A DNA stretch of 64,000 nt from Paracoccus alcaliphilus (GCF_028553725.1 NZ_CP067124.1:186001-250000), one strand, 5' to 3'; shown: positions 37,003 to 46,544, numbered from the stretch's first letter. The notes: generated by a model from the sequence alone, not told the origin. Numbers and translations are program-made.

Positions 37003-37944
37003 TCACACAGAACCAGCTTTCGCCAACTCTGCTTCCCTCACCGCGATCCCGGCCATGTCCAGCGCGGCCACCCGGTTCGCGGCGGCGGCGATGAAGCGGC
37101 CGTTGTGGCAGAAAAGAGCGCCCTTGACGCCAGAGATTTTCTCCAGTGCCGCGCCGGTCAGTCCGGCCCATGAGGCTGGCAGGTCGGCGCGTTGTTCGAA
37201 GCCATCCTCGGATTTGCGGATGCCGCCGATCACCCAATCACTGCCGCGCGGGTTGATGACGAACCACAGGTGATCCGCGCCGGCCTTTATTACAGCAGGG
37301 CGGAAGGGCATGCCCATTGGCAGCTCAAGGATGCGGCTGGCGCCTGCTTTGGCGATGGCCTCAAGGACGATGGCTTCGGCGCGCAGCTTGGCGGCGCTGC
37401 GTGCGATGCGGGCCTCGACGAAAGCGCGGGCGATGGTCAGGGCGGTCTGGAAGGCGCTGTCGTCAGCACCCGGAACGGTATCGTCGAAGACCGGCTTCAG
37501 GCTCTCGATCAGGTCGGGCAGGAGCATGCCGGTGAGCAGCGGCCCGGCGCTGGCCGGGCTGAGCGCGCCGTTGTCCAGCAGGTCAATCGGCAGGACGAAC
37601 TTCGCATCGAACGACGCATGGACCGCTTCGATATGTTCGACCGGGACGCCGGAAGCCACCAGGTAGTCGCGGCCGAAATGGCGCCAGATCAGCCCGAACG
37701 AGCTGAAGGGCTGTCCATCATCACGCAGGGGCGCGCCGCGCTGGTGGTGGTCGAAGATCCCCGCATCGGCATCATAGGCCCCGCCGACATCATAGATGAT
37801 GCGGTCAGGGCCGGGCGTGATCCATTCGGCCGCCCGGCTGCGGATGAGCTGTGCCTGAGGATAAAGCCGCGTCAGGATGACGGTCGAAAAGACCTCATCC
37901 GCATGAAAGCCGCCGGAATGGGTGACGAGATAGGCGGGGGGCAT
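37003..37944 (-). CDS. MYG1-family DHH-like hydrolase
   Basis: 313 residues from ATG 37942-37944. The family signature VTHSGGFHADEVFSTVIL at the N-terminus and DIIYDVGG-type IIYDVGGAYDADAGIFDHHQ carry the metal-binding His/Asp residues. MYG1 proteins are predicted or shown 3'-5' exoribonucleases in eukaryotes; the bacterial role is unclear. Monocistronic. Confidence 0.85.
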   Translation of the reverse strand: MPPAYLVTHSGGFHADEVFSTVILTRLYPQAQLIRSRAAEWITPGPDRIIYDVGGAYDADAGIFDHHQRGAPLRDDGQPFSSFGLIWRHFGRDYLVASGVPVEHIEAVHASFDAKFVLPIDLLDNGALSPASAGPLLTGMLLPDLIESLKPVFDDTVPGADDSAFQTALTIARAFVEARIARSAAKLRAEAIVLEAIAKAGASRILELPMGMPFRPAVIKAGADHLWFVINPRGSDWVIGGIRKSEDGFEQRADLPASWAGLTGAALEKISGVKGALFCHNGRFIAAAANRVAALDMAGIAVREAELAKAGSV

Positions 37945-38114
37945 GGCTGATAGTCCTTGATGATGATGGACCGACCCTGAGCCCGTCCCCGGAACAGAAA
38001 AACGCCGGGGCCGGAAATCCGACCCCAGCAAAATCAAAGCGTTGACAAAACTATGCCCCGAATCCGGCCAAAACCACCCCGAGCCGGCACTAACTTTCGC
38101 CCGATTTACACAGG

Positions 38115-38426
38115 TCAGTGCGTCCAGGGGGCGCGGCGGTCGGTGGCGAAGTTCTCGCCATAGCCGCGGGGGCGGATGTTGGGGGCGCGTTTTTGCGGTT
38201 CCTGCACGACGAAATCCAGACCATGCGCACGGGCGTATTCCTCGGCCTGTTTGCGGGTCTCGAAGCGCAGGCGGACCTGGCTCTGCATGTCGTCGCTGAT
38301 GGTCCAGCCCATCAGCGGGTCGATCTCGCGCGCGTCGGCCGACGGAAATTCCAGAACCCACAGCTTCGTCCGGGCAGAGCCGGATTGCATGGCGTTGCGG
38401 GCAGGTTGATAGATGCGTACTCGCAT
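38115..38426 (-). CDS. NDUFS4-like complex I accessory subunit
   Basis: 103 residues. [38 protein letters not shown] and the [10 protein letters not shown] helix match the ETC complex I conserved region (NDUFS4/18 kDa subunit). It associates with NADH dehydrogenase in alphaproteobacteria and mitochondria. Stands alone. Confidence 0.93.
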   Translation of the reverse strand: MRVRIYQPARNAMQSGSARTKLWVLEFPSADAREIDPLMGWTISDDMQSQVRLRFETRKQAEEYARAHGLDFVVQEPQKRAPNIRPRGYGENFATDRRAPWTH

Positions 38427-38558
38427 GGCGGTTTCCCTTGGCTGGTCGCGCAGGCGGTTATCGCCAAAATCACGCCGCGCTTCAAGTCCATGCAGTGATC
38501 CCGCATGAACAAGGGCCGGCCCGCAAGCCGACCCCGATCCGACCGGAACTGTAAAGGC

Positions 38559-39068
38559 TCAGGCCGCGCGCGACACCAGAACCTCGCCCACGCGTTGTTG
38601 CGCGGCGCCTTCGTCCAGCCCGCCGACAGCCGCGACCTCGCGGGTCAGGCGGTCCAGAGCGGCCTCATAGAGCTGACGCTCGGAATAGGATTGCTCGCGC
38701 TGGTCGTCATTGCGGTGCAGGTCGCGCACCACTTCGGCGATCGACATCAGATCGCCCGAGTTGATCTTCTGTTCATATTCCTGCGCACGGCGCGACCACA
38801 TGGCGCGCTTGACACGGGCCTTGCCCTTCAGGGTTTCCAGCGCCCGGTCGATCGCGTCGGGCGACGACAGGCCACGCATGCCGATTTCGGTGGCGCGGGC
38901 GGTGGGCACGCGCAGGGTCATCTTGTCCTTGTCAAAAGAGATGACGAACATCTCAAGCCGCAGCCCCGCGACCTCCTGCTCTTCGATCGAGACGATCCGG
39001 CCAACACCATGAGCCGGATAGACGACAAAATCATCGGGGCGAAATTCGTTCTTCTTGGTCTTGGACAT
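38559..39068 (-). CDS. carD: CarD family transcriptional regulator
   Basis: 169 residues from ATG 39066-39068 (AGAGGAAG upstream); the open frame upstream is not used. The N-terminal Tudor-like RNA polymerase interaction domain reads DFVVYPAHGVGRIVSIEEQEV; the helical C-terminus has VKRAMWSRRAQEYEQKINSG. CarD binds RNAP beta and stabilises open complexes, in alphaproteobacteria important at promoters lacking -7T. Confidence 0.95.
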   Translation of the reverse strand: MSKTKKNEFRPDDFVVYPAHGVGRIVSIEEQEVAGLRLEMFVISFDKDKMTLRVPTARATEIGMRGLSSPDAIDRALETLKGKARVKRAMWSRRAQEYEQKINSGDLMSIAEVVRDLHRNDDQREQSYSERQLYEAALDRLTREVAAVGGLDEGAAQQRVGEVLVSRAA

Positions 39069-39438
39069 TTGGCTTCCTCTAGGTAGCGCCCCAAGCGATG
39101 GGACACAAAAAGACCGCAAGCGGCGATGCCGCCTTCGGATCCTGTTCTTATCTGTTCTTGAGCCTGCGACGGGCAGAAGACGCAGGGTCGGCAGCATGAC
39201 CACCGCAACCCCCGGCCCCGCCCTGAAAGCGGTTAGGATGAATTACGACAGTGGCCTGAACATATCACGAATCGGGCACAAAAAAAAGCGCCGCGGCAGG
39301 AGGGCCGAAATGGCGTTTTCCTGTTACCTGTCAATGGCTTGGTTACATTCTCACGGATTCGCGAGAATCATCGATAAGCGAATCTTCCGCAAAACCGCAT
39401 CGCGTGCAAGCCGGGCGGGCGGCAATCCGCCCGTCGGC
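39069..39438. other. Intergenic region between carD and fdxA
   Basis: No gene seen. A hairpin (39410-39418 with 39427-39438) directly follows the fdxA stop and could terminate it, though no clear T-run follows. The remaining sequence presumably holds the carD promoter near 39100-39250. Confidence 0.4.
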
Positions 39439-39777
39439 TCAATCGCCCTCGCCCGGGGCCTCCGAGAAGTATTTGTCCAGCTTGCCCTCGACCCCGTCCA
39501 GTTCGGTGGCGGTGGGCAGCGGGTCCTTCTTCTGGGTGATGACCGGCCAGATTTCGGAGTATTTGCGGTTGAACTCGACCCATTCGTCCATAGCCGGCTC
39601 GGTATCGGGGCGGATGGCATCGGCCGGGCATTCGGGTTCGCACACCCCGCAATCGATGCATTCGTCGGGATGGATCACCAGCGTGTTTTCGCCTTCATAG
39701 AAGCAGTCCACCGGACAGACTTCCACGCAGTCGGTATATTTGCACATTATGCAGTTATCGGTCACCACGTAGGTCAT
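39439..39777 (-). CDS. fdxA: 7Fe ferredoxin FdxA
   Basis: 112 residues. [18 protein letters not shown] supplies ligands of the 3Fe-4S and 4Fe-4S clusters, and [16 protein letters not shown] the rest; the C-terminal [19 protein letters not shown] is typical of alphaproteobacterial FdxA. Electron carrier in the cytoplasm. 32 bp after the S4 protein gene. Confidence 0.96.
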   Translation of the reverse strand: MTYVVTDNCIMCKYTDCVEVCPVDCFYEGENTLVIHPDECIDCGVCEPECPADAIRPDTEPAMDEWVEFNRKYSEIWPVITQKKDPLPTATELDGVEGKLDKYFSEAPGEGD

Positions 39778-39809
39778 CTGGCGCGCTCTCGCTTGATCCT
39801 TGCGGGCAT

Positions 39810-40106
39810 TCACCTAGTCCCTTCATCCGGATCAATCAACCCATCCGTATGTTCAAGATAGAGACATTGTGCCTCAGTCGCGGGTCCCCGGCGGGTGCCA
39901 AGGGCCAGAACGCGCATGGCGCGCACATGGCCATGCGCTGAAATCGTCACCTCGTCGCCGACATGCAGCGACCGGCCCGGCTTGCGGCAGGGCTGGCCAT
40001 TGATGCGGATTCCGCCGGCCTCGATCCGGGCTGTGGCCAGTCCGCGCGACTTGAAGAACCGCGCGAAAAACAGCCATTTGTCCAGACGCTGGCCGCCCTC
40101 GCTCAC
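39810..40106 (-). CDS. S4-domain RNA-binding protein (HslR-like)
   Basis: 98 residues. [19 protein letters not shown] and [21 protein letters not shown] form the S4 fold, as in HslR/Hsp15, which rescues stalled 50S subunits. Overlaps the helicase gene by 4 nt. Confidence 0.92.
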   Translation of the reverse strand: MSEGGQRLDKWLFFARFFKSRGLATARIEAGGIRINGQPCRKPGRSLHVGDEVTISAHGHVRAMRVLALGTRRGPATEAQCLYLEHTDGLIDPDEGTR

Positions 40107-43045
40107 TTCTTGTCTTTGAGCGTCGCGAGGATGGCGAAGGGGCTGTCCGGGTCGATCCGGCGTTCCGGGCGTTCGGGTCGCGACGAGAAGGTCTTGGGCT
40201 TGGGTGCGCCTTTGGGCCCCTTTTTCGGCCCGCCCTTGCCGCGTGGCTTGCCGCCATCGCGGGCGGCACGGTCGCCGCCAGTTTCACCAGAACGGCGCTC
40301 GGCACGCTCGCCGCGCGGCTGACCACCTTGACGGCGGCCCTGTCCGGCTTCTTGCCCCTGGGCCTGCTGCGGGCGGCGATTGCCTCCGCGCGGACGCGGC
40401 GCCCAGCGGAAGGTATAGAACACCTCGGTCTCGGGCGCGTCTTCGGCCGCATCCGCTGCCGCTTCGTCGCCGGTCGGCTCGGTTGCCTGTTCAGGCGTCT
40501 CCGCGGCCTCGGCGGCGGCGGCCTCTGCCTCGATCCGGCGTTTCTCGGCCTGCTCCGTTTCCCATTTGGCGCGGGTTTCGGCGGCCAGAACGCTTTCCTC
40601 TTCGGTCAGCGGCGCGTCCGAGGGCTCGGCCTCGGGTGCGGGTTCGGCCACGGGGGCCTCGGCCGTCTTGACCTTCGCCCGCTCGCCCTTTTCGGCGGCA
40701 TAGCCCAGACCCTGCATCAGTGCCGCGAATTGCTCCAGCGTCATGCCGGTGATCGACAGCATGTCGGGATTGGCCTCGAATCCACCGCGCGTATCCTGCG
40801 TACGCAGAAGGTCGGCCAGCCGTTCCAGCATGTCGATGCGGATCGCACGGTCACCTGCGGGGTGATAGCCCGACAGCGTGTAATAGCCCTGCGGCACCTC
40901 GGGGATATGCGGGATGGTGACCAGACCGGGGGGCGGGCTTTCGGGGAATTCGTCCAGCCCCTCGGCCAGCGACCACAGCACCAGCCGCAGCCGGGTCGGC
41001 GCGGGCTTCAGCAGCGCGGGCAGGAAAATGGTGAACTGGCCAAAGCGCACACCGTGCTTGCGCAGCAACCCGCGCATCTCCTGATCCAGTTCCTTGACCT
41101 CATTCGCCACGCCTTCGCGCGGCAGGATGCCCAAAGCCTCGACCAGACGGAAGGCAAAGCCTCGCGCCAGCCCGGTCAGTCCGTCATCCTTCTGCATCGC
41201 CAGCAAAGGCTCGAACAACGCCGCCACCTTGCGGTCGATGAAATGCTGCAAACGGCGGCGGACTTTCTCGGCGATATCGGAACCGGCCTCGTCATCGACG
41301 AAAACCTCGATACCGGGATGCAGCGCGTCGCTGCCCTTGACCAGCTTGCCGATGGCGGCGTCGCCCCACATCAGCCCACCCTGTTCGGTGAAATCCAGCT
41401 CGGTATCGGGGGCGTTATAGAAACGGTCCGCGCGCAGATGGAATTCGGGACGCAGCGCCTCGTATCCGGCGCGGTTCAGCATCCTGGCCTCGTCCGCCGT
41501 CGCGGTCTGGTCGGGGCGAAACCGGAACCCTTCAAGACGGCCGGCGAATTCACCCTCGACCGTCACTTCGCCCTTGTCATTCACTTCGGCCACAAGGCTC
41601 TCCTTCTGATTGAGCCGGCGCAACAATACCGAGGTGCGCCGGTCCACGAAACGTTGGGTCAGCGCCGCATGCAGCGCGTCTGACAAACGGTCTTCTACAG
41701 CGCGAGTTTCCCCGCGCCAATGGCTTTCGTCCTGCACCCAGCCGGTTCTTTGCGCAACATAGGTCCAGGTGCGGATATAGGCGAGCCGTTTTGACAGCGC
41801 GTCGATATCGCCATGGGTGCGGTCGATACGCTGAACGGCGCGGGCCAGCCAGTCCGAAGGAATCGCGCCCTCTTGCAGGAAACCGAAGATCCGCGCCAGC
41901 AGCCCGGCATGTTCACTGGCAGAAATACCACGAAAATCGGGCACCCGGCAAACGTCCCAAAGCAGCCGGACATCGCGCCCGCCCTGCACCCGGTCGCGGA
42001 TCTCGGGCAGGTCGCGCAGCGTCTTCAGCGCAGCCAGATCGTCGGCCTCGCGCCCCCGGCCCAGCAATTCATGGCCCGAAGGCGCCTCAAGACTGGAGAC
42101 CAGCCGCTCGGTGGTGCCGAATTCCAGCGCCGCGTTACGCCAGACCAACCGCTGGATCGGCGCAAAGCGGTGATTCTCGATGGCGTCGATCAGCCCTTCG
42201 TCAAGAATGCGCGCATCGCCGGTGACGCCGAATGTGCCCGCCTCGGTATGGCGCCCGGCGCGCCCGGCGATCTGGCCGATCTCGTGCGGGAACAACTCGC
42301 GCACCCGGCGGCCGTCGAATTTATGCGTGGCAGAAAAGGCGACATGGCGGATATCGAGGTTCAGCCCCATGCCGATGGCGTCGGTGGCGACCAGATAATC
42401 GACCTCTCCGGCCTGATACATGGCGACCTGCGCATTGCGGGTGCGGGGCGACAGCGCCCCCATCACCACCGCGCAGCCGCCCTTTTGCCGCCGGATCAGC
42501 TCGGCCATCGCATAGACGTCATCGACGGAAAACCCCACGATGGCCGAGCGTGCCGGCATCCGCGACAGCTTTTTCGAGCCCGACCATGTCAGCGTCGAAA
42601 ACCGTTCGCGCCGCTGGAACTGCACATCGGGCACCAGCGCGGCGATGGCCGGGCGCATGGTGTCGCTGCCCAGAAACAGCGTCTCGTGCAGACCGCGCAT
42701 ATGCAGCAGGCGGTCGGTAAAGACATGGCCGCGTTCCGGGTCGGCGCAAAGCTGGATCTCGTCTATGGCGACGAAATCGGGGGCGATGTCGGGCATGGCC
42801 TCGGTGGTGGCGACCCAGTATTGCACCCGCTCGGGCACGATGCGCTCCTCGCCCGTGACCAGCGCCACGACCGAAGGGCCACGCATTTTGACGATGCGGT
42901 CATAGACCTCTCGGGCCAGCAGACGCAGCGGCAGGCCGATCACACCGGTCCGATGGGCCAGCATGCGTTCGATGGCATAATGCGTCTTGCCGGTATTGGT
43001 CGGCCCAAGCACGGCCGTGACCCGGCCCTTTGAAAGCATGTTCAT
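40103..43045 (-). CDS. SUV3-like DExH helicase with basic tail
   Basis: 980 residues from ATG 43043-43045. Walker A GPTNTGKT (14-21), DEIQ box FVAIDEIQLCAD, and motif VI QIAGRAGRH mark an SF2 helicase of the SUV3/MgpS group. The last 200 residues are disordered: an acidic Ala/Glu-rich stretch then a basic Arg/Gly/Lys-rich tail (RRPQQAQGQEAGQGRRQGG), probably RNA-binding. SUV3 works with RNA decay enzymes in mitochondria. Operon order is TPR, helicase, S4, fdxA. Confidence 0.92.
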   Translation of the reverse strand: MNMLSKGRVTAVLGPTNTGKTHYAIERMLAHRTGVIGLPLRLLAREVYDRIVKMRGPSVVALVTGEERIVPERVQYWVATTEAMPDIAPDFVAIDEIQLCADPERGHVFTDRLLHMRGLHETLFLGSDTMRPAIAALVPDVQFQRRERFSTLTWSGSKKLSRMPARSAIVGFSVDDVYAMAELIRRQKGGCAVVMGALSPRTRNAQVAMYQAGEVDYLVATDAIGMGLNLDIRHVAFSATHKFDGRRVRELFPHEIGQIAGRAGRHTEAGTFGVTGDARILDEGLIDAIENHRFAPIQRLVWRNAALEFGTTERLVSSLEAPSGHELLGRGREADDLAALKTLRDLPEIRDRVQGGRDVRLLWDVCRVPDFRGISASEHAGLLARIFGFLQEGAIPSDWLARAVQRIDRTHGDIDALSKRLAYIRTWTYVAQRTGWVQDESHWRGETRAVEDRLSDALHAALTQRFVDRRTSVLLRRLNQKESLVAEVNDKGEVTVEGEFAGRLEGFRFRPDQTATADEARMLNRAGYEALRPEFHLRADRFYNAPDTELDFTEQGGLMWGDAAIGKLVKGSDALHPGIEVFVDDEAGSDIAEKVRRRLQHFIDRKVAALFEPLLAMQKDDGLTGLARGFAFRLVEALGILPREGVANEVKELDQEMRGLLRKHGVRFGQFTIFLPALLKPAPTRLRLVLWSLAEGLDEFPESPPPGLVTIPHIPEVPQGYYTLSGYHPAGDRAIRIDMLERLADLLRTQDTRGGFEANPDMLSITGMTLEQFAALMQGLGYAAEKGERAKVKTAEAPVAEPAPEAEPSDAPLTEEESVLAAETRAKWETEQAEKRRIEAEAAAAEAAETPEQATEPTGDEAAADAAEDAPETEVFYTFRWAPRPRGGNRRPQQAQGQEAGQGRRQGGQPRGERAERRSGETGGDRAARDGGKPRGKGGPKKGPKGAPKPKTFSSRPERPERRIDPDSPFAILATLKDKK

Positions 43046-43049
43046 GTGA

Positions 43050-43634
43050 TCAGATCCGGGTGCCCGACGTTTCGCGTTCCAGCCGGGCGACGGCATCAAG
43101 CGCCTCTTGCTGGTAAGGATGGATCTTCAGGCTGGCGCGATAGGCCGCCAGCGCACGATGGGTATCGCCCATCTCTTCCAGCAGCGCGCCCAGTTGCGTC
43201 AGGGCGACGAAATGCCGCGGTTCCAGTTGCAGCGCGCGGCGCAGATCCTCGATGGCGGGGCCGGTCTGGCCCAGCATCGCAAAGGCCGCCGCCCGCGCCT
43301 GCCAGCCCGCCGCGAAATCCGGCGCGTGATCGGTCAGCGCGGTCAGATGACCGATGGCGCTTTCGGGATCGCCGATATCCAGCGCGCCCTCGCCCCGTTG
43401 CAGCAGCATGTCCATCGCGGCGGAACCCGATTTCGACCATTCGCGCAGAATGTCGGTTTCCGCGATGCGCCAGCCCTCGCCCTCGGGCGCGGCCAGCTTG
43501 CTGAACATTTCGTCAATTGCGTCGCCATCCTGCGCATAGGCAGTGGTCAGCACCGCAAGGTTCAGGCAAAGTGCAATCGACAAACGGCGAAATGCCGTTA
43601 CGAAATGGTGGTAATGGAATCCGCAGGCGCCCAT
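43050..43634 (-). CDS. TPR-repeat periplasmic protein
   Basis: 194 residues. Signal peptide-like start (LSIALCLNLAVLTTAYAQ). Three tetratricopeptide repeats are visible (AIGHLTALTDHAPDFAAGW, AIEDLRRALQLEPRHFVAL, ALAAYRASLKIHPYQQEAL). Function unknown; protein-binding scaffold. The stop is 4 nt upstream of the helicase start. Confidence 0.85.
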   Translation of the reverse strand: MGACGFHYHHFVTAFRRLSIALCLNLAVLTTAYAQDGDAIDEMFSKLAAPEGEGWRIAETDILREWSKSGSAAMDMLLQRGEGALDIGDPESAIGHLTALTDHAPDFAAGWQARAAAFAMLGQTGPAIEDLRRALQLEPRHFVALTQLGALLEEMGDTHRALAAYRASLKIHPYQQEALDAVARLERETSGTRI

Positions 43635-43696
43635 ATACCAACTGTAACCCAGCCCGCGCGGCGGGCGCCAGAGATAGCGCGACCAAGAGGATGCAA

Positions 43697-43981
43697 ATGA
43701 GCGATGTTGTGAACGCGGCGGTCACGAAACTTCAGGAAAAGCTGGGCAGTTTCTCGTCCACGGCGAAGTTCGTGATCGAGGATGAGGGGGCGATCATGAT
43801 CGATTCCGACGGCGTGCGCGCCGGAGACGAGGACGCCGAGGTCACCCTGACCGCCAGCCGCGAGACCTTCGAGGGCATCCTGGACGGCAGCGTCAACCCG
43901 ACCATGGCCTTCATGAGCGGCAAGCTCAAGCTGGACGGCTCGATGGGGGTCGCCATGCAGCTGGGTCAGGCACTGAGCTGA
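43697..43981 (+). CDS. SCP2 sterol-binding domain protein
   Basis: 94 residues from ATG 43697 (AGAGG six bases upstream). The SCP2 fold is seen in KFVIEDEGAIMID, VTLTASRETFEGILDGSVN and AFMSGKLKLDGSMG. Binds lipids. Followed after 11 nt by a lysophospholipase-like hydrolase. Confidence 0.93.
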   Translation: MSDVVNAAVTKLQEKLGSFSSTAKFVIEDEGAIMIDSDGVRAGDEDAEVTLTASRETFEGILDGSVNPTMAFMSGKLKLDGSMGVAMQLGQALS

Positions 43982-43992
43982 GCCGTTACCAG

Positions 43993-44934
43993 GTGGAACC
44001 CGCCCCCTTCCGTCAGTTTCCCGATGATTCGCGCGAACCGGCCTCTGCCTTCTGGGTCAGGGCCGATGACGGGCTGCGGCTGCGGCTGGCACTGTGGCGG
44101 GGCGGCGATGCCCCCCACGGCACCGTTCTGTTGTTTCCCGGCCGCACCGAATATGTCGAGAAATACGCCACCCTTGCCCATGATCTGAATGCGGCGGGTT
44201 TCGCCGTGCTGACGCTGGACTGGCGCGGTCAGGGATTGTCAGAGCGGTTGCAGGACGATCCGCTGCCCGGCCATGTCGGGGAATTCGCGGATTACCAGCG
44301 CGACGTGATCGAAATGATCGTGGCGGGGACCGATCTGGACCTGCCGCGTCCCTGGCATCTGCTGGCGCATTCCATGGGCGGCTCGATCGGGTTGGCCGCG
44401 CTGCATGCCGGGCTGCCGGTCGAACGGGCGGTGTTTTCCGCCCCGATGTGGGGGATTCAGCTGGGACGGCTGCCCACATGGTTCGTGCGCGCCATCACAC
44501 AGCTGGCCGACCGGGCAGGCCGTGGCGGTCGGATCGCACCGCAAAAGGGCGGCGCGCGCAGCTATGTGCTGGATGATTCCTTCAACGCCAATCTGCTGAC
44601 CCATGATGTCGATAACTGGACCCGCATGGTGCGCGAGGCCGCGACATGGCCGGAACTGACCATCGCCGGCGCCAGCTTTGGCTGGGTGTTCCACGCCATC
44701 GCCGAATGCCGCCGCCTGTCGGACCTGCCGCCGCCCGACCTGCCCACGCTGATCGCGATGGGCCAAGAGGAACGGATCGTTTCGCCCGGAGCCATCCGGC
44801 AGATGGCGGATCGCTGGCCCAGTGCCCGGCTGATGGAAGTGGCAGGCGCCCGGCACGAGTTGATGATGGAAATCCCGCCGCTGAGGCAGGCATTTCTGGA
44901 ATCCGCCATCGACCATTTCCTGTCCGGCAGCTAG
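43993..44934 (+). CDS. Lysophospholipase-like alpha/beta hydrolase
   Basis: 313 residues from a GTG start 12 nt after the SCP2 stop. PldB/Hydrolase_4 features: VLLFPGRTEYVEKY, LDWRGQGLSER, nucleophile LLAHSMGGSIG and C-terminal ARHELMMEIP. Likely acts on lysophospholipids or monoacylglycerols; pairing with a lipid-binding SCP2 protein fits. Confidence 0.9.
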   Translation: MEPAPFRQFPDDSREPASAFWVRADDGLRLRLALWRGGDAPHGTVLLFPGRTEYVEKYATLAHDLNAAGFAVLTLDWRGQGLSERLQDDPLPGHVGEFADYQRDVIEMIVAGTDLDLPRPWHLLAHSMGGSIGLAALHAGLPVERAVFSAPMWGIQLGRLPTWFVRAITQLADRAGRGGRIAPQKGGARSYVLDDSFNANLLTHDVDNWTRMVREAATWPELTIAGASFGWVFHAIAECRRLSDLPPPDLPTLIAMGQEERIVSPGAIRQMADRWPSARLMEVAGARHELMMEIPPLRQAFLESAIDHFLSGS

Positions 44935-44990
44935 GCGTCACCAGCCGCTGCCCCTTCCGGGCGGGCAGAACGGATTTACCATTTATTATA

Positions 44991-45018
44991 TTGTCTTGCG
45001 CCAAGCCGAAGATAATCT
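44991..45018 (+). promoter_or_regulatory. Possible promoter of the degenerate receiver gene
   Basis: TTGTCT, 16 bp, TAATCT in an AT-rich stretch ending ten bases before the ATG at 45028. No ribosome site precedes that ATG, so the mRNA could be nearly leaderless. Confidence 0.3.
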
Positions 45019-45027
45019 GTCAGTATT

Positions 45028-45405
45028 ATGGCACATCACCACGCTCACTTCATGATTGTCGAGACCGACCCCTTCATCGCCCGCGACATGAGCGACGGGC
45101 TGATGGAAGCGGCGCCGGGCTGCACCGTCGAAATCTTCAGGTCAGCCGAGGAATTGGCTGATCTGCCTTCTGCCCCGGCGGCCCCGCATCCGGTGATCGT
45201 CACCAAGCTGTCGCTGGAGGCCATCGAGAGCAGCGGGCTGGCCACCACCGCCGCGCGAATGGGGGCCACGATCGTGGTGCGTCAGGGCGAGGACCCGCCG
45301 GAGGCCGTAGCGGCGCGCGGCTGGCTCAGCCTGCCCACGCCCTTCACCTGCGAAGACCTGTTTGAACTGGCCTCGTCGCTGCGGCTGAGGATTTCAGCCG
45401 CCTGA
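45028..45405 (+). CDS. Degenerate receiver-like protein
   Basis: 125 residues with the length and alternating pattern of a receiver domain: first strand HFMIVETDPF, helix ARDMSDGLMEAAP, and C-terminal LSLPTPFTCEDLFELASSL, the place of the usual KPF. The phosphoacceptor Asp is missing (the third strand reads PVIVTKLS), and Lys is replaced by Thr104. It is therefore a pseudo-receiver that cannot be phosphorylated normally. Monocistronic, ending at a strong terminator. Confidence 0.7.
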   Translation: MAHHHAHFMIVETDPFIARDMSDGLMEAAPGCTVEIFRSAEELADLPSAPAAPHPVIVTKLSLEAIESSGLATTAARMGATIVVRQGEDPPEAVAARGWLSLPTPFTCEDLFELASSLRLRISAA

Positions 45406-45413
45406 GACGACAA

Positions 45414-45435
45414 AAGGCCCCCGACGGGGGGCCTT
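45414..45435. terminator. Strong bidirectional terminator
   Basis: AAGGCCCCC, GACG-type loop, GGGGGCCTT hairpin between the convergent degenerate receiver and YqjE-like genes. A-run upstream gives a T-run on the minus strand. Confidence 0.7.
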
Positions 45436-45457
45436 CGGGTGATTCGAGGCGCGGCCT

Positions 45458-46099
45458 TCACACCAGATCGTCATCGTCGCGCCGGTTTTCGCGCAGTTTC
45501 GCGGCCAGCGTCACCCCTACCGCGAATGCCGCCAGCAACTTGGCCATGCTGCCTGCATTGCTGTTCGCCGCGACCCTTGCCTTGTCCGAGGCACGCCCCG
45601 CAGCCTGCCGCGCGGCGTCAACGTTTTCAGGCGTCAATCCGGCCTTGCGGGCGGTATCGCGGGCAAGGTCCTGCACCCGGCGCTCGGTATCGCTGGCGAA
45701 TTTATTGGCGCGGAACGAGGCCTGATCCATGACGGAATGGACCTTGTTTTCGGCCATATCGACCATGCGAGAGGCTTCGGACCGGGCGCGGTTGACAGCC
45801 GCATCCGCCGCCAGATTGACCCGCGCCTGCACCTCTTTCTTCAGATCGTCGGTGGTGGGCATCCGGTGACGCGGGCGCGTCAGCAGCAGCAGGACCAGCC
45901 CGATGACGACGAAGCCAGCCCCGATCGCCAGCGAGGCATTGACCGACCCCCAGCCCAGACCGGTGGCAAGCCAGCTCCACAAGGCGGCCAGAAGGAAACC
46001 CGCACCGATGGCGAAAAGAACGCCCGCCACCGCCTTGAAGGCTGATCGGCGGGCGACATCACCCAGCGCGAGCTTCAGGCGCTGCGCGTAATCCAGCAT
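45458..46099 (-). CDS. YqjE-like phage-holin-family membrane protein
   Basis: 213 residues. Two transmembrane helices (VAGVLFAIGAGFLLAALWSW and LAIGAGFVVIGLVLLLL) then a long amphipathic, charged helix rich in Ala/Arg/Asp (RVNLAADAAVNRARSEASR). It resembles YqjE/actinobacterial-type holin-family proteins that pair with YqjD, as here. Possibly stress-related membrane association. It ends 10 nt after the downstream YqjD-like gene's stop direction, i.e. the two are co-directional. Confidence 0.75.
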   Translation of the reverse strand: MLDYAQRLKLALGDVARRSAFKAVAGVLFAIGAGFLLAALWSWLATGLGWGSVNASLAIGAGFVVIGLVLLLLTRPRHRMPTTDDLKKEVQARVNLAADAAVNRARSEASRMVDMAENKVHSVMDQASFRANKFASDTERRVQDLARDTARKAGLTPENVDAARQAAGRASDKARVAANSNAGSMAKLLAAFAVGVTLAAKLRENRRDDDDLV

Positions 46100-46109
46100 G
46101 TGCCCGTCC

Positions 46110-46544
46110 TCAGCGACGCGCCAGAATCAGGCCGACAAGAAAGCCCACGCCCGCCGCGATGCCCAAGGCCTGCGCCGGATGGCGGCGCACCATCTCGGAC
46201 ACCTCGTCATAGCGTTCCTCGGCATAACCGGCGACTTCATGGGCGCGGCGCTGGCCTTCCTCATACAGATGCTCGGCCTGCGCGCGGGCGCGCCCGGCAT
46301 ATTCCTCGCCCGCCTCACGCGCGCGTTCGGCATATTCGCGGCCGGTTTCGCGCACGGAATCGGCCAGTTCGGCGCCGCGTTCCTTCAGCCGTTCGACCGG
46401 GGCATTGTCGGCGACCCGCCGCGCGGTTTCGCGCACATCATCGGCCACCTTGCGGGCACCGCTGCGCAGATCCTCGGCCGTTTCCTCGGCGGCGTCCCGG
46501 ACGTCTTTTTTCATGTCTTCGGCGGTTTTTTCGATCTTTGCCAT
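46110..46544 (-). CDS. YqjD/ElaB-like (DUF883) membrane-anchored protein
   Basis: 144 residues from ATG 46542-46544 with AAAGGGAA upstream. A long charged coiled-coil helix (VREAARRVAD-type repeats such as ELADSVRETGREYAERARE) ends in a single C-terminal helix ALGIAAGVGFLVGLILARR. YqjD/ElaB bind ribosomes at the membrane in stationary phase in E. coli. Precedes the YqjE-like gene. Confidence 0.85.
   Translation of the reverse strand: MAKIEKTAEDMKKDVRDAAEETAEDLRSGARKVADDVRETARRVADNAPVERLKERGAELADSVRETGREYAERAREAGEEYAGRARAQAEHLYEEGQRRAHEVAGYAEERYDEVSEMVRRHPAQALGIAAGVGFLVGLILARR

Noticed and set aside
36809..37273. 154-codon plus-strand frame near IS630 copy 2.
   Set aside because: Overlaps the MYG1-like gene on the other strand and has Ser/Pro/Arg-rich random composition.
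39282..39300. GCCGCGGC followed by T8 on the minus strand upstream of carD.
   Set aside because: The stem has no loop and only four pairs; not a credible terminator.
45458..46544. Phage lysis genes, because of the holin-family label.
   Set aside because: The pair matches chromosomal YqjE/YqjD-type membrane proteins, with no phage genes nearby.
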